Below are positions 42,590 through 51,909 of a stretch of 64,000 bases of DNA, piece after piece. Both the position numbers and the translations under genes were made by a program. The stretch is taken from positions 124,001-188,000 of the forward strand of contig JBCCWS010000003.1 of the NCBI GenBank assembly GCA_039193195.1. The letters run 5' to 3'. The notes beneath the pieces were generated by a model, which did no database searches, had not been told where the DNA came from, and worked only from the letters and a program-made list of their open reading frames with translations. This DNA is from Pseudomonadota bacterium (lineage in GTDB: Bacteria; Pseudomonadota; Gammaproteobacteria; Steroidobacterales; JBCBZW01). Positions within the stretch are counted from its first letter, which is position 1, and each line of letters opens with the position of its first letter.

Positions 42590-42739
42590 GCAGGAACTCC
42601 CGTGGGTGGAAAAGACCCGGCCGCTGGCGCGGCAGGCGGGGCCGATTGTACGCGAGTTAAGATGCTGTTCAGGAGCACTGGCGACAATGTCCGTCAGCGT
42701 AGCTGCCGACGCGGCGGCTCCCCAGCGCAGGAGCACCCC

Positions 42740-43099
42740 ATGGGCAAGATGCCACTATCGTCCTTCGTCGTCTGGGTCTTCACTGGCCTCTTTCTGGCCA
42801 CCCACCAGGCCCACGGCAATGCCATGCGCTGCGGCCAGGCGGTGGTCAGCGTTGGTGACCACCAGATCGAGGTGCTCAAGGAGTGCGGCGAACCGGCCTC
42901 GATCGAGCGTTACCCGGCCCTCCTGGTGCCCGGGGCGACCGTTTTCGGTGATCGCTTCTACGCGCCCTTTGCCTCCCCACTCAATCCGGTGAGCGTGGAA
43001 GTGTGGACTTACAACTTCGGGCCCCGCCGGCTCATGCGTCAGGTACGGCTGGAGGGCGGCGCGGTGGCGGAGATTCGCACGCTCGGCTACGGCTTCTAG
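42740..43099 (+). CDS. DUF2845-family exported protein
   Basis: Predicted 119 aa; ATG at 42740 with AGGAG 6 nt upstream; signal peptide (FVVWVFTGLFLATHQAHG). The mature start MRCGQAVVSVGDHQIEVLKE and CGEPASIERY are DUF2845 hallmarks; two Cys may form a disulfide. Function unknown. It converges with the glutaredoxin-like gene, 6 bp apart. Confidence 0.87.
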   Translation: MGKMPLSSFVVWVFTGLFLATHQAHGNAMRCGQAVVSVGDHQIEVLKECGEPASIERYPALLVPGATVFGDRFYAPFASPLNPVSVEVWTYNFGPRRLMRQVRLEGGAVAEIRTLGYGF

Positions 43100-43105
43100 C
43101 GCAGA

Positions 43106-43471
43106 TCAGCCCCGATCCGCGTGGGCATCGGCGACCCGCTCGAAAGCGCCGCGAATCGCCAGCGGGTTGAAGCCCTGCACGACCTCATCGCCCACGATCA
43201 GCATCGGCACGCCATGCCTGCCCGTCATGCGCAGCAGCTGAGCGCCGCGGGAATCCGAGGAGACGTCGTACTCGACGAAGGGCACGTCGTGCTCGGCCAA
43301 GTACTCGCGCTCACTGTTGCAAAAGCGGCAGCCGCTGGTGCTTAGCAGAACTACCTCACCGTGAATCTGAGGGTCGTAGCTAGGCCCGTTCGGCAAGGCC
43401 CAGGCCAGTAGGTCCATCCGATACTGGATCAGAACAAACACCGCGACCAGGAAGATAATTTGCTTTTTCAT
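43106..43471 (-). CDS. membrane-anchored glutaredoxin-like protein
   Basis: Predicted 121 aa. One N-terminal membrane helix or signal (IIFLVAVFVLIQYRMDLLAW), then a glutaredoxin fold with the redox motif CRFCNSEREYL (Cys-x-x-Cys), VPFVEYDVSSDSRGA and GVPMLIVGDEVVQGF (the cis-Pro). Probably a periplasmic thiol-disulfide enzyme. Start ATG at 43471. Confidence 0.88.
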   Translation of the reverse strand: MKKQIIFLVAVFVLIQYRMDLLAWALPNGPSYDPQIHGEVVLLSTSGCRFCNSEREYLAEHDVPFVEYDVSSDSRGAQLLRMTGRHGVPMLIVGDEVVQGFNPLAIRGAFERVADAHADRG

Positions 43472-43546
43472 AATATTTACAAACTGTTGCGGAGCTGAGG
43501 GGGCAGTTCCTTGCCTTATCTTTGCTGCGCCGCCACAATCAAGTCC

Positions 43547-44497
43547 ATGTGGATTCTACTCGCTATCCTTTGCATCCTCGCTGCCGCGGCGTTCTACCAG
43601 TTCCGTCCAGACTTAGTCTACGCACTGGCCATGTTGGCGGAGCGCGAACGCGCGCGCTTGCGCAGCGCGCGGGTGCACGTGGCCGGACACGACCTCGCCT
43701 ACCTGCGCGGCGGCACCGGCGAACCAGTCCTGCTACTGCATGGCTTCGGCGCGGACCGCTACCACTGGCCACGCATGGCCGTGCACCTCACGCGCCAGTA
43801 CGAGGTGGTGGCGCCCGACCTCCCGGGCTTCGGCGAGTCCAGCTGCCACGCCGAGGCCTCCTACGCCCTGCCGGCACAAGTAGAACGCCTGAGCACCCTG
43901 CTCGACGCCCTGGGGCTCGACGCGGTGCACGTGGTCGGCAACTCGATGGGCGGGCATCTGGCCGCGGCCTTCGCCCGCGCACACCCGGAGCGCGTTCGCT
44001 CTCTCGGGTTGCTCGATGCTGCTGGCGTAGACCCCCAGGGCACAACCGAGTTCCACGAGGCCTTGGAGGGTGGCACAAACCTACTGCTGGCCGACTCGCG
44101 ACAGGACTTTCGCCGCCTCACGGCGATGATGTTCGTCAAGCAACCGATGGTGCCGGGCCGCGTACTAGACCACCTAGGCGACCGGGCCACGGCGCAGCGC
44201 GCCTGGTACGAGAGGGTGTTCAAAGAGTATCAGGAGAGCTACGAACCCTTGGAGCACGGCCCCGCCCTGCCCACGGTCCCAGCCCTAGTGCTCTGGGGGC
44301 GAGAAGACAGGGTCCTGCCCGTGGAAGACGCCAAGGTGTTTGGGCGCCTACTGCCAGATGCCGAAGTGGTCATTCTCCCGGAGACGGGCCATTTGCCTAT
44401 GCTCGAGCGGCCACGGCAGGTGGCGGGCTACTGTCGCGCCCTGTTCGAGCGCGCCAGCGCGCGCCAGGATCAACCGTCGACGAGCGCCAACACGTAG
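43547..44497 (+). CDS. alpha/beta hydrolase, membrane-anchored
   Basis: Predicted 316 aa. ATG at 43547; a TTG at 43511 would add 12 residues. An N-terminal membrane helix (WILLAILCILAAAAFYQF) precedes an alpha/beta hydrolase: LLLHGFGADRYHWPRMAVHL, PDLPGFGESS, GNSMGGHLAAA (nucleophile Ser) and the acid/base LVLWGREDRVLPVED and PETGHLPMLERP. Likely an esterase or lipase. Its 3' end overlaps the convergent lipoprotein gene by 28 bp. Confidence 0.87.
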   Translation: MWILLAILCILAAAAFYQFRPDLVYALAMLAERERARLRSARVHVAGHDLAYLRGGTGEPVLLLHGFGADRYHWPRMAVHLTRQYEVVAPDLPGFGESSCHAEASYALPAQVERLSTLLDALGLDAVHVVGNSMGGHLAAAFARAHPERVRSLGLLDAAGVDPQGTTEFHEALEGGTNLLLADSRQDFRRLTAMMFVKQPMVPGRVLDHLGDRATAQRAWYERVFKEYQESYEPLEHGPALPTVPALVLWGREDRVLPVEDAKVFGRLLPDAEVVILPETGHLPMLERPRQVAGYCRALFERASARQDQPSTSANT

Positions 44498-45114
44498 CTA
44501 GCTAACTCTTCCATAAGCTGATCGAGCGCCTCGTTGGCGGCCTCTACGCCTCCCTCGGAGTTGGCGGGCTCCGCGGGCACCACGATTGAGAAGCGTCGGG
44601 CGCCCAGAAGCGCGCGGGAGTCAGCGTCAACCAGTCGCGCGCGCAGAGCCACTTCCACCTCGCTACGTTCCCCGTCGAAACGCTGGATGACCATCAGACC
44701 TCGACTCTCTAGGCGATAATCCGGCAGCTGCGGCGAGGGCGCCCCTACTACCGCCTCGAAGCGGCCGAGACGGTCGAAGCTATCTATCATGCTCGCCCGC
44801 AACATCGTGGGCAGCGTGTCCACCCATTCTGCGTAGGCGAAGGCCTCGTTTTGGTAGTCGTTACGTTCGTAGACCATGCGCGCCGTAGCAAAGCCAGGCG
44901 CAGGCAGGGGAGTACGTACCTCGAGTAGGCAGCAGGGCTCGCCCGAAAAGGCGCTGACGCCGCTCCCCGTCCCCTCGAGTCGGTAGCTGGCGACCGGCTC
45001 CGTAGCCCCGCCGAACAGGCTGCAACCAGCGAGCAGAAACGCGAATGCGCACGCCGCTACGAGCGCCTGAACGCGAGGCGCGATCGCCCGACGAACTTGG
45101 CTCGCGAACACCAC
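44470..45114 (-). CDS. PqiC-like outer-membrane lipoprotein of the MCE transporter
   Basis: Predicted 214 aa with a lipoprotein signal (AFAFLLAGCSLFGG). The rest resembles the ABC-type transport auxiliary lipoprotein family (DUF330/PqiC): YRLEGTGSGVSA, VYERNDYQNEAFAYAEWVDT, PTMLRASMIDSFDRLGRFEAV. It is adjacent to the MlaD-like gene, so it should be its outer-membrane partner in a lipid-transport bridge. Last of the four-gene Mla-like operon. Confidence 0.85.
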   Translation of the reverse strand: MVFASQVRRAIAPRVQALVAACAFAFLLAGCSLFGGATEPVASYRLEGTGSGVSAFSGEPCCLLEVRTPLPAPGFATARMVYERNDYQNEAFAYAEWVDTLPTMLRASMIDSFDRLGRFEAVVGAPSPQLPDYRLESRGLMVIQRFDGERSEVEVALRARLVDADSRALLGARRFSIVVPAEPANSEGGVEAANEALDQLMEELASYVLALVDG

Positions 45115-46073
45115 TAGTAGCTTCCTCCCTTCTCCCCAGGCCCCGGCGGCGGTGCAGGCAGACCGAACAACAACGCGCTGGGATCGCGCTCCACTGACTC
45201 GCTGGCCCGACGCAGAGCCTCTGAGGCGTAGCGCAGCTCGTACATGAGCGACTCGGCCTCTGGCAACGCGGTGGTGGCGAAATGCTCTAGCTCGCGAGAG
45301 CTGCCCACCAAGTTTTCGCTGATGCCGTCGATGGTCTCGCGCAGGTCGCCTGCAAGCGCTTCGTAGGTGCGCGCCGCATCGCCGAAGGCAGCGGCACTCT
45401 GGGTGGCCGTTTCCAGCAGTGCGGGCGCCCCCGTGACAGCCGTCCTCAACTCCGTCGTGAGTCCATCGACGTTGTCTACGAGGCCTTCCACATCGTCCAA
45501 GCGCTGGTTCAGGTTGCGCGAGACCTCCACCAGATTCGCCAGCAGATCCTGCACGGCGTCGCGATTCTCGAGGTTCAGCAGATCCTGCACGCGCTGGCTC
45601 GTCTCGTTGATGCTCTGGATGAGCTCGGACGCCGCCTGGTCGAGGCGGGTGAACAGGGACGGGCGGCTCTTGATGACCGCAGGCTCCCCATTCGGGCCTG
45701 GCTCCAGCGGCGGAGACACCATGCTGCCCCCGCTTAAGTTGATGGCTGCAATGCCGGTGATGCCCTGCTGCTCGAGCACCGCGACCGTGTCCACGTTCAC
45801 CGGCGTACCTTCCAGAACCAATAGGGTCAGCCGCACAAGCTCGGGGTTGTCCGGATCGAGTTCAATGCGGCGCACACGTCCGCGATCCACGCCCTTGTAC
45901 TTTACGGGGGAATCGACCGCGAGGCCTGATACCGACTCGGTCATGTACACGAAGTACTCCCGGTAGTCCTTCGGCGGACCGCCCGTGGTCAGCCAAAGAA
46001 TCGTAGCAATCAAGGCTGCGCCGAGCATCAGCACGAACAGGCCGACGAGGACGTAGCTGGTTTTGGGCGTCAT
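45114..46073 (-). CDS. MlaD/MCE-domain protein
   Basis: Predicted 319 aa. N-terminal membrane helix (YVLVGLFVLMLGAALIATIL), MCE domain (about 35-115; VDSPVKYKGVDRGRVRRIEL and LEQQGITGIAAINLSGGSM), then a long helical coiled coil rich in Gln/Asn/Leu (about 150-300), as in PqiB/MlaD relatives that form hexamers. Carries phospholipids between membranes with the MlaE/MlaF-like proteins. Stop/start overlap with MlaF-like gene by 4 bp. Confidence 0.9.
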   Translation of the reverse strand: MTPKTSYVLVGLFVLMLGAALIATILWLTTGGPPKDYREYFVYMTESVSGLAVDSPVKYKGVDRGRVRRIELDPDNPELVRLTLLVLEGTPVNVDTVAVLEQQGITGIAAINLSGGSMVSPPLEPGPNGEPAVIKSRPSLFTRLDQAASELIQSINETSQRVQDLLNLENRDAVQDLLANLVEVSRNLNQRLDDVEGLVDNVDGLTTELRTAVTGAPALLETATQSAAAFGDAARTYEALAGDLRETIDGISENLVGSSRELEHFATTALPEAESLMYELRYASEALRRASESVERDPSALLFGLPAPPPGPGEKGGSY

Positions 46074-46879
46074 GCCGACTGCTCCTTCACGTGCGCGCTG
46101 GCGCTGAAGCGGCCCCGCGGACCTGCAAAAAATTCCTGCACGTCCGGGTCGTCGCTATCGCGCAGCTCCTCCATGCTACCCACCGCGAGGATGCGTTGCT
46201 TGCCGAGCAATACCACCCGATCGGCGATACGCCACAGAGAGTCCATATCGTGGGTGATGGACACAACGGTCAGGCCGAGCAAGCTCTGCAAGCGCAGAAT
46301 CAGGCTATCGAGCGCATCGGCACTGACCGGATCGAGCCCTGAGCTGGGCTCGTCTAGGAAGATCATCTCGGGGTCGAGGGCGATGGCGCGTGCCATGGCG
46401 GCGCGCTTGCGCATCCCGCCGGAAATCTGTGAGGGGTAGAGCGGCGCCACGGCCGGGTCTAGACCCACCATGCCGAGCTTCATCATGGCCACCTCGTCGA
46501 TCAGCTCATCGCTGAGCGAAGTGTGCTCGCGCAGGGGAACACCGACGTTCTCCAGCACCGTCTGATCACCGAATAGGGCGCCGTACTGGAACATCACACC
46601 GAGGCGGCGGCGCAGGGGTAATGCCTGCATATCACCGATGCCGGCCACCTCCTGCCCGAGCACCTGGACCGAACCCGCCGACGGCTCCTGCAACATCACC
46701 ATCTCACGCATCAGGGTGGACTTGCCGCTGCCCGAGCCACCCACCACTGCCGTCACATCACCGCGATAGATGTCGAGGTTGATGTCCTTATGCACGACGC
46801 GATCGCCGAACTGGGTGGCGAGACGACGGATGCGGACCACCACCTCGCGTTCACCCTCGATGTGAATGCGGTCGCTCAA
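46070..46879 (-). CDS. MlaF-like ABC ATPase
   Basis: Predicted 269 aa from a TTG at 46879 that overlaps the permease stop (TTGA), with GAGG 8 nt upstream. Walker A VVGGSGSGKSTLMR, Q-loop, signature ISGGMRKRAAMARAIAL and Walker B MIFLDEPSSGLDP are complete. It powers the MCE lipid transporter with the MlaE-like permease and MlaD-like gene. An upstream ATG-containing frame would be inside the permease gene and is not preferred. Confidence 0.92.
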   Translation of the reverse strand: MSDRIHIEGEREVVVRIRRLATQFGDRVVHKDINLDIYRGDVTAVVGGSGSGKSTLMREMVMLQEPSAGSVQVLGQEVAGIGDMQALPLRRRLGVMFQYGALFGDQTVLENVGVPLREHTSLSDELIDEVAMMKLGMVGLDPAVAPLYPSQISGGMRKRAAMARAIALDPEMIFLDEPSSGLDPVSADALDSLILRLQSLLGLTVVSITHDMDSLWRIADRVVLLGKQRILAVGSMEELRDSDDPDVQEFFAGPRGRFSASAHVKEQSA

Positions 46880-48018
46880 ATGCCGAGCCTCGAGAAGATG
46901 ATCGAGAAGATCGCATCCACCACGATGACCAGGAAGATGCACTGAACCACGCACACGGTGGTCTGCTTGCCCACCGAGTCCGCGCCGCCGCTGACGCGAA
47001 AGCCCTGGAAGGTCCCGACCCCGGCGATGATCGCGGCGAATACGGGCGCCTTACCAATCCCAATCAGGAACGTCTCGATGTCGATCACCTGGCTCAGACG
47101 ATCTACGAAGCTATTGAGACTGATGTCCAGCAGGGCGTTGGCCATGATGGCGCCACCGAGCAGGCCCATGATGTCGCCGAACATGGTCAGCAGGGGCAAG
47201 GCCACCACGAGGGCGATGGCTTTGGGTAATACCAGGAGCTCGATCGGCGATATGCCCATGCTGCGCAGGGCGTCCACTTCTTCGGTGACCTGCATGGTGC
47301 CAATCTGCGCCGTGTAGGACGATCCCGTGCGCCCTGCCACGATGATGGCGGTGATCAAGGGTGACAGCTCTCGCAAGATCGCCGCTCCGACCATGTCGGC
47401 GATGAAGATGCTGCCGCCGTACTGGGCGAGCACAATGCCGCCTTGATAGGCGATGACCACGCCGATCAAGGTGGTGAGCAGCCCCACGATGGGCAGGGCG
47501 TCGAAGCCTGCCTCCTCCAGCTCCCTCACGATCACCGACCAGTACATGGTGGCCGGCCGCAGGGCCGCTCGCATCGCCAGGTAGGTAACGTTGCCAACGA
47601 ATTCGAGGAACTCGACGTAGAAGGCAACCTGGCGCGTGCTAGACCGGCCGATGTCTTCCACCAGGCCATGGTGATCCGTGCTCTGCGGGATCTGTCCCGG
47701 TCGGTTGTTCTCGACCAGTTCGAGCAGCCGCCTGGCCACGTCCGTGGCGCCCACCACCTGGACCGCGCGCCCGTCGGCCTCCAGCCGCTCTCGCGTGCGG
47801 TGTACTAGCCAGGCGCCGGTCATGTCCAAGGAGGACACGGGCTCGAGGTCGACGATCACGCTGCCCGCGGTCAGGGGGAGCTTCGTCAGGCGCAGCTCCA
47901 TGTCGCCGAGGCAGCCGGAGGTCCATCGGCCGCTGCAGGTGATTAGGTTTTCGGACGCATCTATAGCGACATCGGCGGCGCCGCTCTGCGCAGCCCGCCT
48001 CTGAATACGATCAGGCAC
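46876..48018 (-). CDS. MlaE-like permease with N-terminal STAS-like domain
   Basis: Predicted 380 aa. Residues about 25-110 form a STAS/RsbV-like domain (GSVIVDLEPVSSLDMTGAWL), followed by the MlaE permease (five helices; QVAFYVEFLEFVGNVTYLA, GLLTTLIGVVIAYQGGIVLA, then RELSPLITAIIVAGRTGSSY). Such fused STAS-permeases are common in this transporter class. First gene of the operon, which also has ATPase, MCE and lipoprotein genes. Confidence 0.92.
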   Translation of the reverse strand: MPDRIQRRAAQSGAADVAIDASENLITCSGRWTSGCLGDMELRLTKLPLTAGSVIVDLEPVSSLDMTGAWLVHRTRERLEADGRAVQVVGATDVARRLLELVENNRPGQIPQSTDHHGLVEDIGRSSTRQVAFYVEFLEFVGNVTYLAMRAALRPATMYWSVIVRELEEAGFDALPIVGLLTTLIGVVIAYQGGIVLAQYGGSIFIADMVGAAILRELSPLITAIIVAGRTGSSYTAQIGTMQVTEEVDALRSMGISPIELLVLPKAIALVVALPLLTMFGDIMGLLGGAIMANALLDISLNSFVDRLSQVIDIETFLIGIGKAPVFAAIIAGVGTFQGFRVSGGADSVGKQTTVCVVQCIFLVIVVDAIFSIIFSRLGI

Positions 48019-48088
48019 CTTGGCTCGGGACTCCTCGACGCCGCAGCCGCCCGGATCGGGTCGGCCTTGGATAGCGCGGTAGATAATA

Positions 48089-48104
48089 CCCGCCTTGCGG
48101 CGGG
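48089..48104 (-). terminator. small hairpin downstream of the NarL-type regulator
   Basis: CCCGCC (48089-48094) and GGCGGG (48099-48104) with a GCAA-type tetraloop on the minus strand, followed by TATTATCT. It lies 72 nt after the response-regulator stop. A modest intrinsic terminator. Confidence 0.4.
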
Positions 48105-48175
48105 CGCTCTACCGATGGCGCCAGCGTCGGCTCGCGCGGCGAGGGCTGGACCCCGTTTGCCGCAACGCAGCTCGC

Positions 48176-48859
48176 TCAGGGACGGTGGGTCTCGCTGAGG
48201 TTTATCAACCCGACTTCTATGGCGAACCGCGTGAGCCCGGCGATGTCGTGAATATTCAGCCGCTGCATGAGCTGGGTCCGGTGCGTGTCCACAGTCTTCG
48301 CGGCCACCCCGAGCATTTCGGCGATCTGCCGCGTGCGATGACCCTCCGCGATGAGCTGGAGGATCTCCCGCTGGCGCGGCGTGAGGCTCTCCAAACGCTC
48401 ATCGCCCACCGAGCGCTCCCAGTCGCGCACGGCCGCGGAGAAGTACTGCTGCCCCTGAATCACCGAGCGCACCGCCTGCACGACGTGACGAAACTCATCG
48501 CCCTTGGCGACGTAGCCATCGGCACCGGCCAACACGGCGCGGCGCACCTGTTCGGGCTTGTGGTACATGGACCAGACGACCACGCTCGGCGCGCTCGGGA
48601 GCGACTTGAGGGCAGCGATGGCCTCCAGACCGTCCATGCCGTCCATGCTCAGGTCGGTGATCACCACCTCGGGAAGATCGTCGACGATGCGCTGCAGCGC
48701 GTAGGTGCCGTCGCCGGCCTCACCCACGACCTCCATATCATCGACGTTGTCCAGCAGCCCTCGCAGGCCCGCCCGCACGCCCTGGTGGTCGTCGATGAGG
48801 TAGATCTTGGTACGCCCCCTCGGCTCTCCCTCGATCTTGCTTGCACTAGCGTTCGACAC
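48176..48859 (-). CDS. NarL/LuxR-type response regulator
   Basis: Predicted 227 aa from a GTG at 48859 (GGGAG 7 nt upstream). Receiver domain (about 18-130) with phosphoacceptor Asp69 in PEVVITDLSMDGMDG, and a LuxR-type HTH (about 160-225; LTPRQREILQLIAEGHRTRQ, then IAEMLGVAAKTVDTHRTQLM). No sensor kinase is next to it, so its input is unknown. Confidence 0.92.
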   Translation of the reverse strand: MSNASASKIEGEPRGRTKIYLIDDHQGVRAGLRGLLDNVDDMEVVGEAGDGTYALQRIVDDLPEVVITDLSMDGMDGLEAIAALKSLPSAPSVVVWSMYHKPEQVRRAVLAGADGYVAKGDEFRHVVQAVRSVIQGQQYFSAAVRDWERSVGDERLESLTPRQREILQLIAEGHRTRQIAEMLGVAAKTVDTHRTQLMQRLNIHDIAGLTRFAIEVGLINLSETHRP

Positions 48860-49046
48860 GTCCTTTCTCCCGACCCACTGAGCGGCCACGCGAACATCGC
48901 AGGGAGATGTTCCTCCTACGCCGGCCCAGTCGCCCTCGGATTTGTGACACAATTTGCGCCGCTAAGCGGAGCTTGCCCGATCTTCGGCCCTGCGCGCCAC
49001 TCGCTCGCTCCGCGCGCCCGTGTAAACCCCATCGGACACCCGGCAC

Positions 49047-49343
49047 ATGAGTTCATCTGAAAACACCGATCCCGGTCGCATTCGCACGGCTGGCGACCAG
49101 GTCTATGGTATCCGCATGCGTCTGCCGGTAACCGATTCGTTTGTGAACATTCTTGGTAACGACAACCTGATGTACCGCTGGTACGCCAGCGAGCAGGCAC
49201 GAGACGAAGCGCTCGAGAAGATGCGCGCCGAACACTTGTTCTCGCGGGCAGGCGATCGCCCCACGCTGATCTACGAACCGATCGAACAACCGCGACCAGA
49301 ACGCTACACCCGCCGCCCTGACGGCTCAGGCGCCAGCACTTGA
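49047..49343 (+). CDS. hypothetical protein upstream of icd
   Basis: Predicted 98 aa, ATG at 49047, no good ribosome binding site. Soluble, polar, with an aromatic core (SFVNILGNDNLMYRWYASEQ) and a Pro/Arg-rich tail. No family recognised. Lies 42 bp before icd on the same strand; co-transcription is possible. Codon use looks coding. Confidence 0.6.
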   Translation: MSSSENTDPGRIRTAGDQVYGIRMRLPVTDSFVNILGNDNLMYRWYASEQARDEALEKMRAEHLFSRAGDRPTLIYEPIEQPRPERYTRRPDGSGAST

Positions 49344-49385
49344 TTCTGCTGGCAGGCACGACGACAACCACCACACGAGGCAGTC

Positions 49386-50687
49386 ATGACTGACCATTCG
49401 AGCCCGACGCCGCCCGCCGGCGGCGCGCGCATCACCATCGTCGACGGCACCCTATCCGTGCCGGACAACCCAATCGTCCCCTTCATCGAAGGCGATGGCA
49501 CCGGCCCCGACATCTGGCGAGCCACCGTGCGCGTGCTCGATGAGGCTGTGAAGGCGGCCTACGGCGAATCGCGCCAGATACACTGGATGGAGATCCTGGC
49601 CGGCGAGAAAGCCTTCAACCAAACCGGCAGCTGGCTGCCTGAGGCGACCGTGGAGGCCTGCCGCGAGTACCTGGTGTCGATCAAGGGCCCCCTGACCACA
49701 CCGGTCGGCGGTGGAATCCGCTCGTTGAACGTGGCCCTACGTCAGCTACTCGACCTCTACGTTTGCCTGCGCCCCGTGCGCTGGTTCGAGGGCGTACCCT
49801 CGCCCGTGCGTGCCCCGCAGGAAGTGGACATGGTCATCTTCCGCGAGAACACGGAGGACATTTACGCCGGGATCGAGTTCGAGGCAGGGAGCGACACAAA
49901 CCAGAAGTTCCTCGCGATGCTGAAGGAACACTTCCCGCGCGAGTTTGGCAAGATCCGCTTCCCCGAGAAGGTCGGCATCGGCATCAAGCCGGTCTCACCC
50001 CAGGGCACGGGTCGCCTGGTGCGCGCTGCGATCCAGTACGCCATCGCCAACAAGCGCAAGAGCGTCACCTTCGTGCACAAAGGCAATATCATGAAGTTCA
50101 CGGAAGGGGCATTCCGGAACTGGGGCTACGAGTTGGCCGAGAAAGAGTTCCCGCAGGAGACCTACACGTGGAGTCAGTGGGAGCGCACGCTGCAGGAGAA
50201 GGGTCAACCGGCAGCTAACGATGAGCAGGATGCTGCTCTGACCGACGGGCGCATTTTGGTCAAGGACGCGATCGCCGACATCACCTTGCAACAGGTGCTT
50301 ACGCGCCCACGCGAGTTCGACGTCATCGCCACGCTCAACCTCAACGGCGACTACCTGTCGGACGCCCTGGCCGCGCAGGTGGGCGGCATCGGCATCGCGC
50401 CAGGGGGCAACATCAACTACGACACGGGCCACGCCGTGTTCGAGGCCACCCATGGCACGGCGCCGAAGTACGCGAACCAGGATAAGGTCAACCCCGGGTC
50501 TTTGGTGCTCTCCGGAGAGATGATGCTGCGCTACATGGGCTGGACCGAGGCGGCCGACCGCATCATCGCGGCCATGGACGCCACCATCGCCAGCGGCTCA
50601 GTGACCTACGACTTCGCCCGATTGATGGAGGGAGCGAAAGAGGTCAAGTGCAGCGCGTTTGCCGACTGCTTGATCGAGAAACTCTGA
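49386..50687 (+). CDS. icd: isocitrate dehydrogenase, NADP-dependent
   Basis: Predicted 433 aa, ATG at 49386 with GAGG upstream. The TCA-cycle enzyme oxidises isocitrate to 2-oxoglutarate with NADP+. Family blocks: [37 protein letters not shown] with the Ser that AceK phosphorylates in E. coli, [38 protein letters not shown] and [20 protein letters not shown]. Close in length and motif order to the E. coli 416-aa enzyme, so dimeric type I. Cytosolic. Confidence 0.97.
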   Translation: MTDHSSPTPPAGGARITIVDGTLSVPDNPIVPFIEGDGTGPDIWRATVRVLDEAVKAAYGESRQIHWMEILAGEKAFNQTGSWLPEATVEACREYLVSIKGPLTTPVGGGIRSLNVALRQLLDLYVCLRPVRWFEGVPSPVRAPQEVDMVIFRENTEDIYAGIEFEAGSDTNQKFLAMLKEHFPREFGKIRFPEKVGIGIKPVSPQGTGRLVRAAIQYAIANKRKSVTFVHKGNIMKFTEGAFRNWGYELAEKEFPQETYTWSQWERTLQEKGQPAANDEQDAALTDGRILVKDAIADITLQQVLTRPREFDVIATLNLNGDYLSDALAAQVGGIGIAPGGNINYDTGHAVFEATHGTAPKYANQDKVNPGSLVLSGEMMLRYMGWTEAADRIIAAMDATIASGSVTYDFARLMEGAKEVKCSAFADCLIEKL

Positions 50688-50747
50688 GCAACCTCGCGAT
50701 AAGCTAGTCCTAATCAGGGGATTACCTGGCTCGACCCCTTGAAATCT

Positions 50748-50778
50748 GAGCGGGGCGTGGTAGAACTACGCCCCGCTC
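50748..50778 (+). terminator. hairpin after icd
   Basis: An 11-bp perfect stem (GAGCGGGGCGT at 50748-50758, ACGCCCCGCTC at 50768-50778) with a 9-nt loop lies 60 bp after icd. No T tract follows, so a Rho-independent terminator is only possible. The 274-bp gap up to the next ATG shows nothing else. Confidence 0.5.
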
Positions 50779-50961
50779 GGCGGCCGCAATCCGAAGGCCC
50801 GTCGGAGCTGCCCACCCCCGGCAGCTTCCCACGCCCCCGCTGCTGCGAGCTCGCATGAACTTCAACCGCTCCCGGCCCACGCCTCGCCGCGTGGTGTCCG
50901 CCGGCGAGTGTAGACGTACGTAGAGAACAAGCGAAACCGAACCCTATTGGAGCGGCTGGCG

Positions 50962-51909
50962 ATGATTGAGACAGAGCAGCTAACCAAACGCTACGGCGAC
51001 CTGACGGCCGTCGACGAGCTGAGCTTCCAGGTCCGACCTGGCGAAGTGCTCGGCTTCCTAGGCCCGAACGGCGCCGGGAAGTCCACAACCATGAAGATCC
51101 TGTCGGGTTTTCTCGCACCGACCTCGGGCACGGCGCGGGTGTGCGGCTTCGACGTTACGGAGGCTCCGGTCGAGGCCAAGCGCGCGATCGGCTACCTGCC
51201 CGAGGGCGCGCCAAGCTACGGCGAGATGACCCCCGCTTCCTTCCTCGAGTTCATCGCCGACGTGCGGGGCCTAAGCGGTGACCAACGCCGCCAGCGGATG
51301 GCGGAGACTGTCTCTCGCCTGCACCTTGATCGCGTGCTGCATCAGCGGATCGACACCCTATCGAAGGGTTTCAAGCGCCGCGTCGGTCTAGCCCAAGCGA
51401 TCATCCACGACCCGGCCGTCCTCATTCTGGATGAACCTACGGATGGTCTTGACCCAAACCAGAAGCACGAGGTGCGCTCCCTCATCCACGATATGGCCGC
51501 AGACAAGCTGGTCATCATCTCCACCCATATCCTCGAAGAGGTGGATGCCCTGTGTAATCGCGCGATCATCATCGCGCGTGGGCGCATCTTGGCCGACGAC
51601 ACTCCGGCCAACCTCGAAACCCGCTCGCGCTATCACAATGCGGTGAGCGTTCGCTTCTCCGCCGAGACGGATATGGCGGACGCGGCCCGGCGCATCGAAG
51701 CCCTCGACGGCGTCAGTGCCGTCGAGCAGGACGCGCGCGACCGACGCCTAACTGCCCTCTCCGATGGCAGCAGCACGGCGCTTACGCAAATCAGCGCCAT
51801 GGCCGCCGAGGCGGGCTGGCCCGTGGCGGAGCTCAAGCTCGAGTCAGGTCGCCTCGACGAGGTGTTCCGCACCGTCACCACGCGAGAAGCACAGGGGGCC
51901 CTGTCATGA
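50962..51909 (+). CDS. ABC transporter ATPase, GldA-like
   Basis: Predicted 315 aa from the ATG at 50962 with GGAG upstream. Walker A FLGPNGAGKSTTMKILSG, signature LSKGFKRRVGLAQAIIHDP and Walker B VLILDEPTDGLDPNQ are complete. The C-terminal ~95 residues are the extra domain of the NodI/GldA-type ATPases. It is the first gene of an operon with permease, GldG-like and DUF4340 genes (ATGA overlap with the permease). Substrate unknown; in Flavobacteria the related GldA/F/G set is needed for gliding. Confidence 0.92.
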   Translation: MIETEQLTKRYGDLTAVDELSFQVRPGEVLGFLGPNGAGKSTTMKILSGFLAPTSGTARVCGFDVTEAPVEAKRAIGYLPEGAPSYGEMTPASFLEFIADVRGLSGDQRRQRMAETVSRLHLDRVLHQRIDTLSKGFKRRVGLAQAIIHDPAVLILDEPTDGLDPNQKHEVRSLIHDMAADKLVIISTHILEEVDALCNRAIIIARGRILADDTPANLETRSRYHNAVSVRFSAETDMADAARRIEALDGVSAVEQDARDRRLTALSDGSSTALTQISAMAAEAGWPVAELKLESGRLDEVFRTVTTREAQGALS

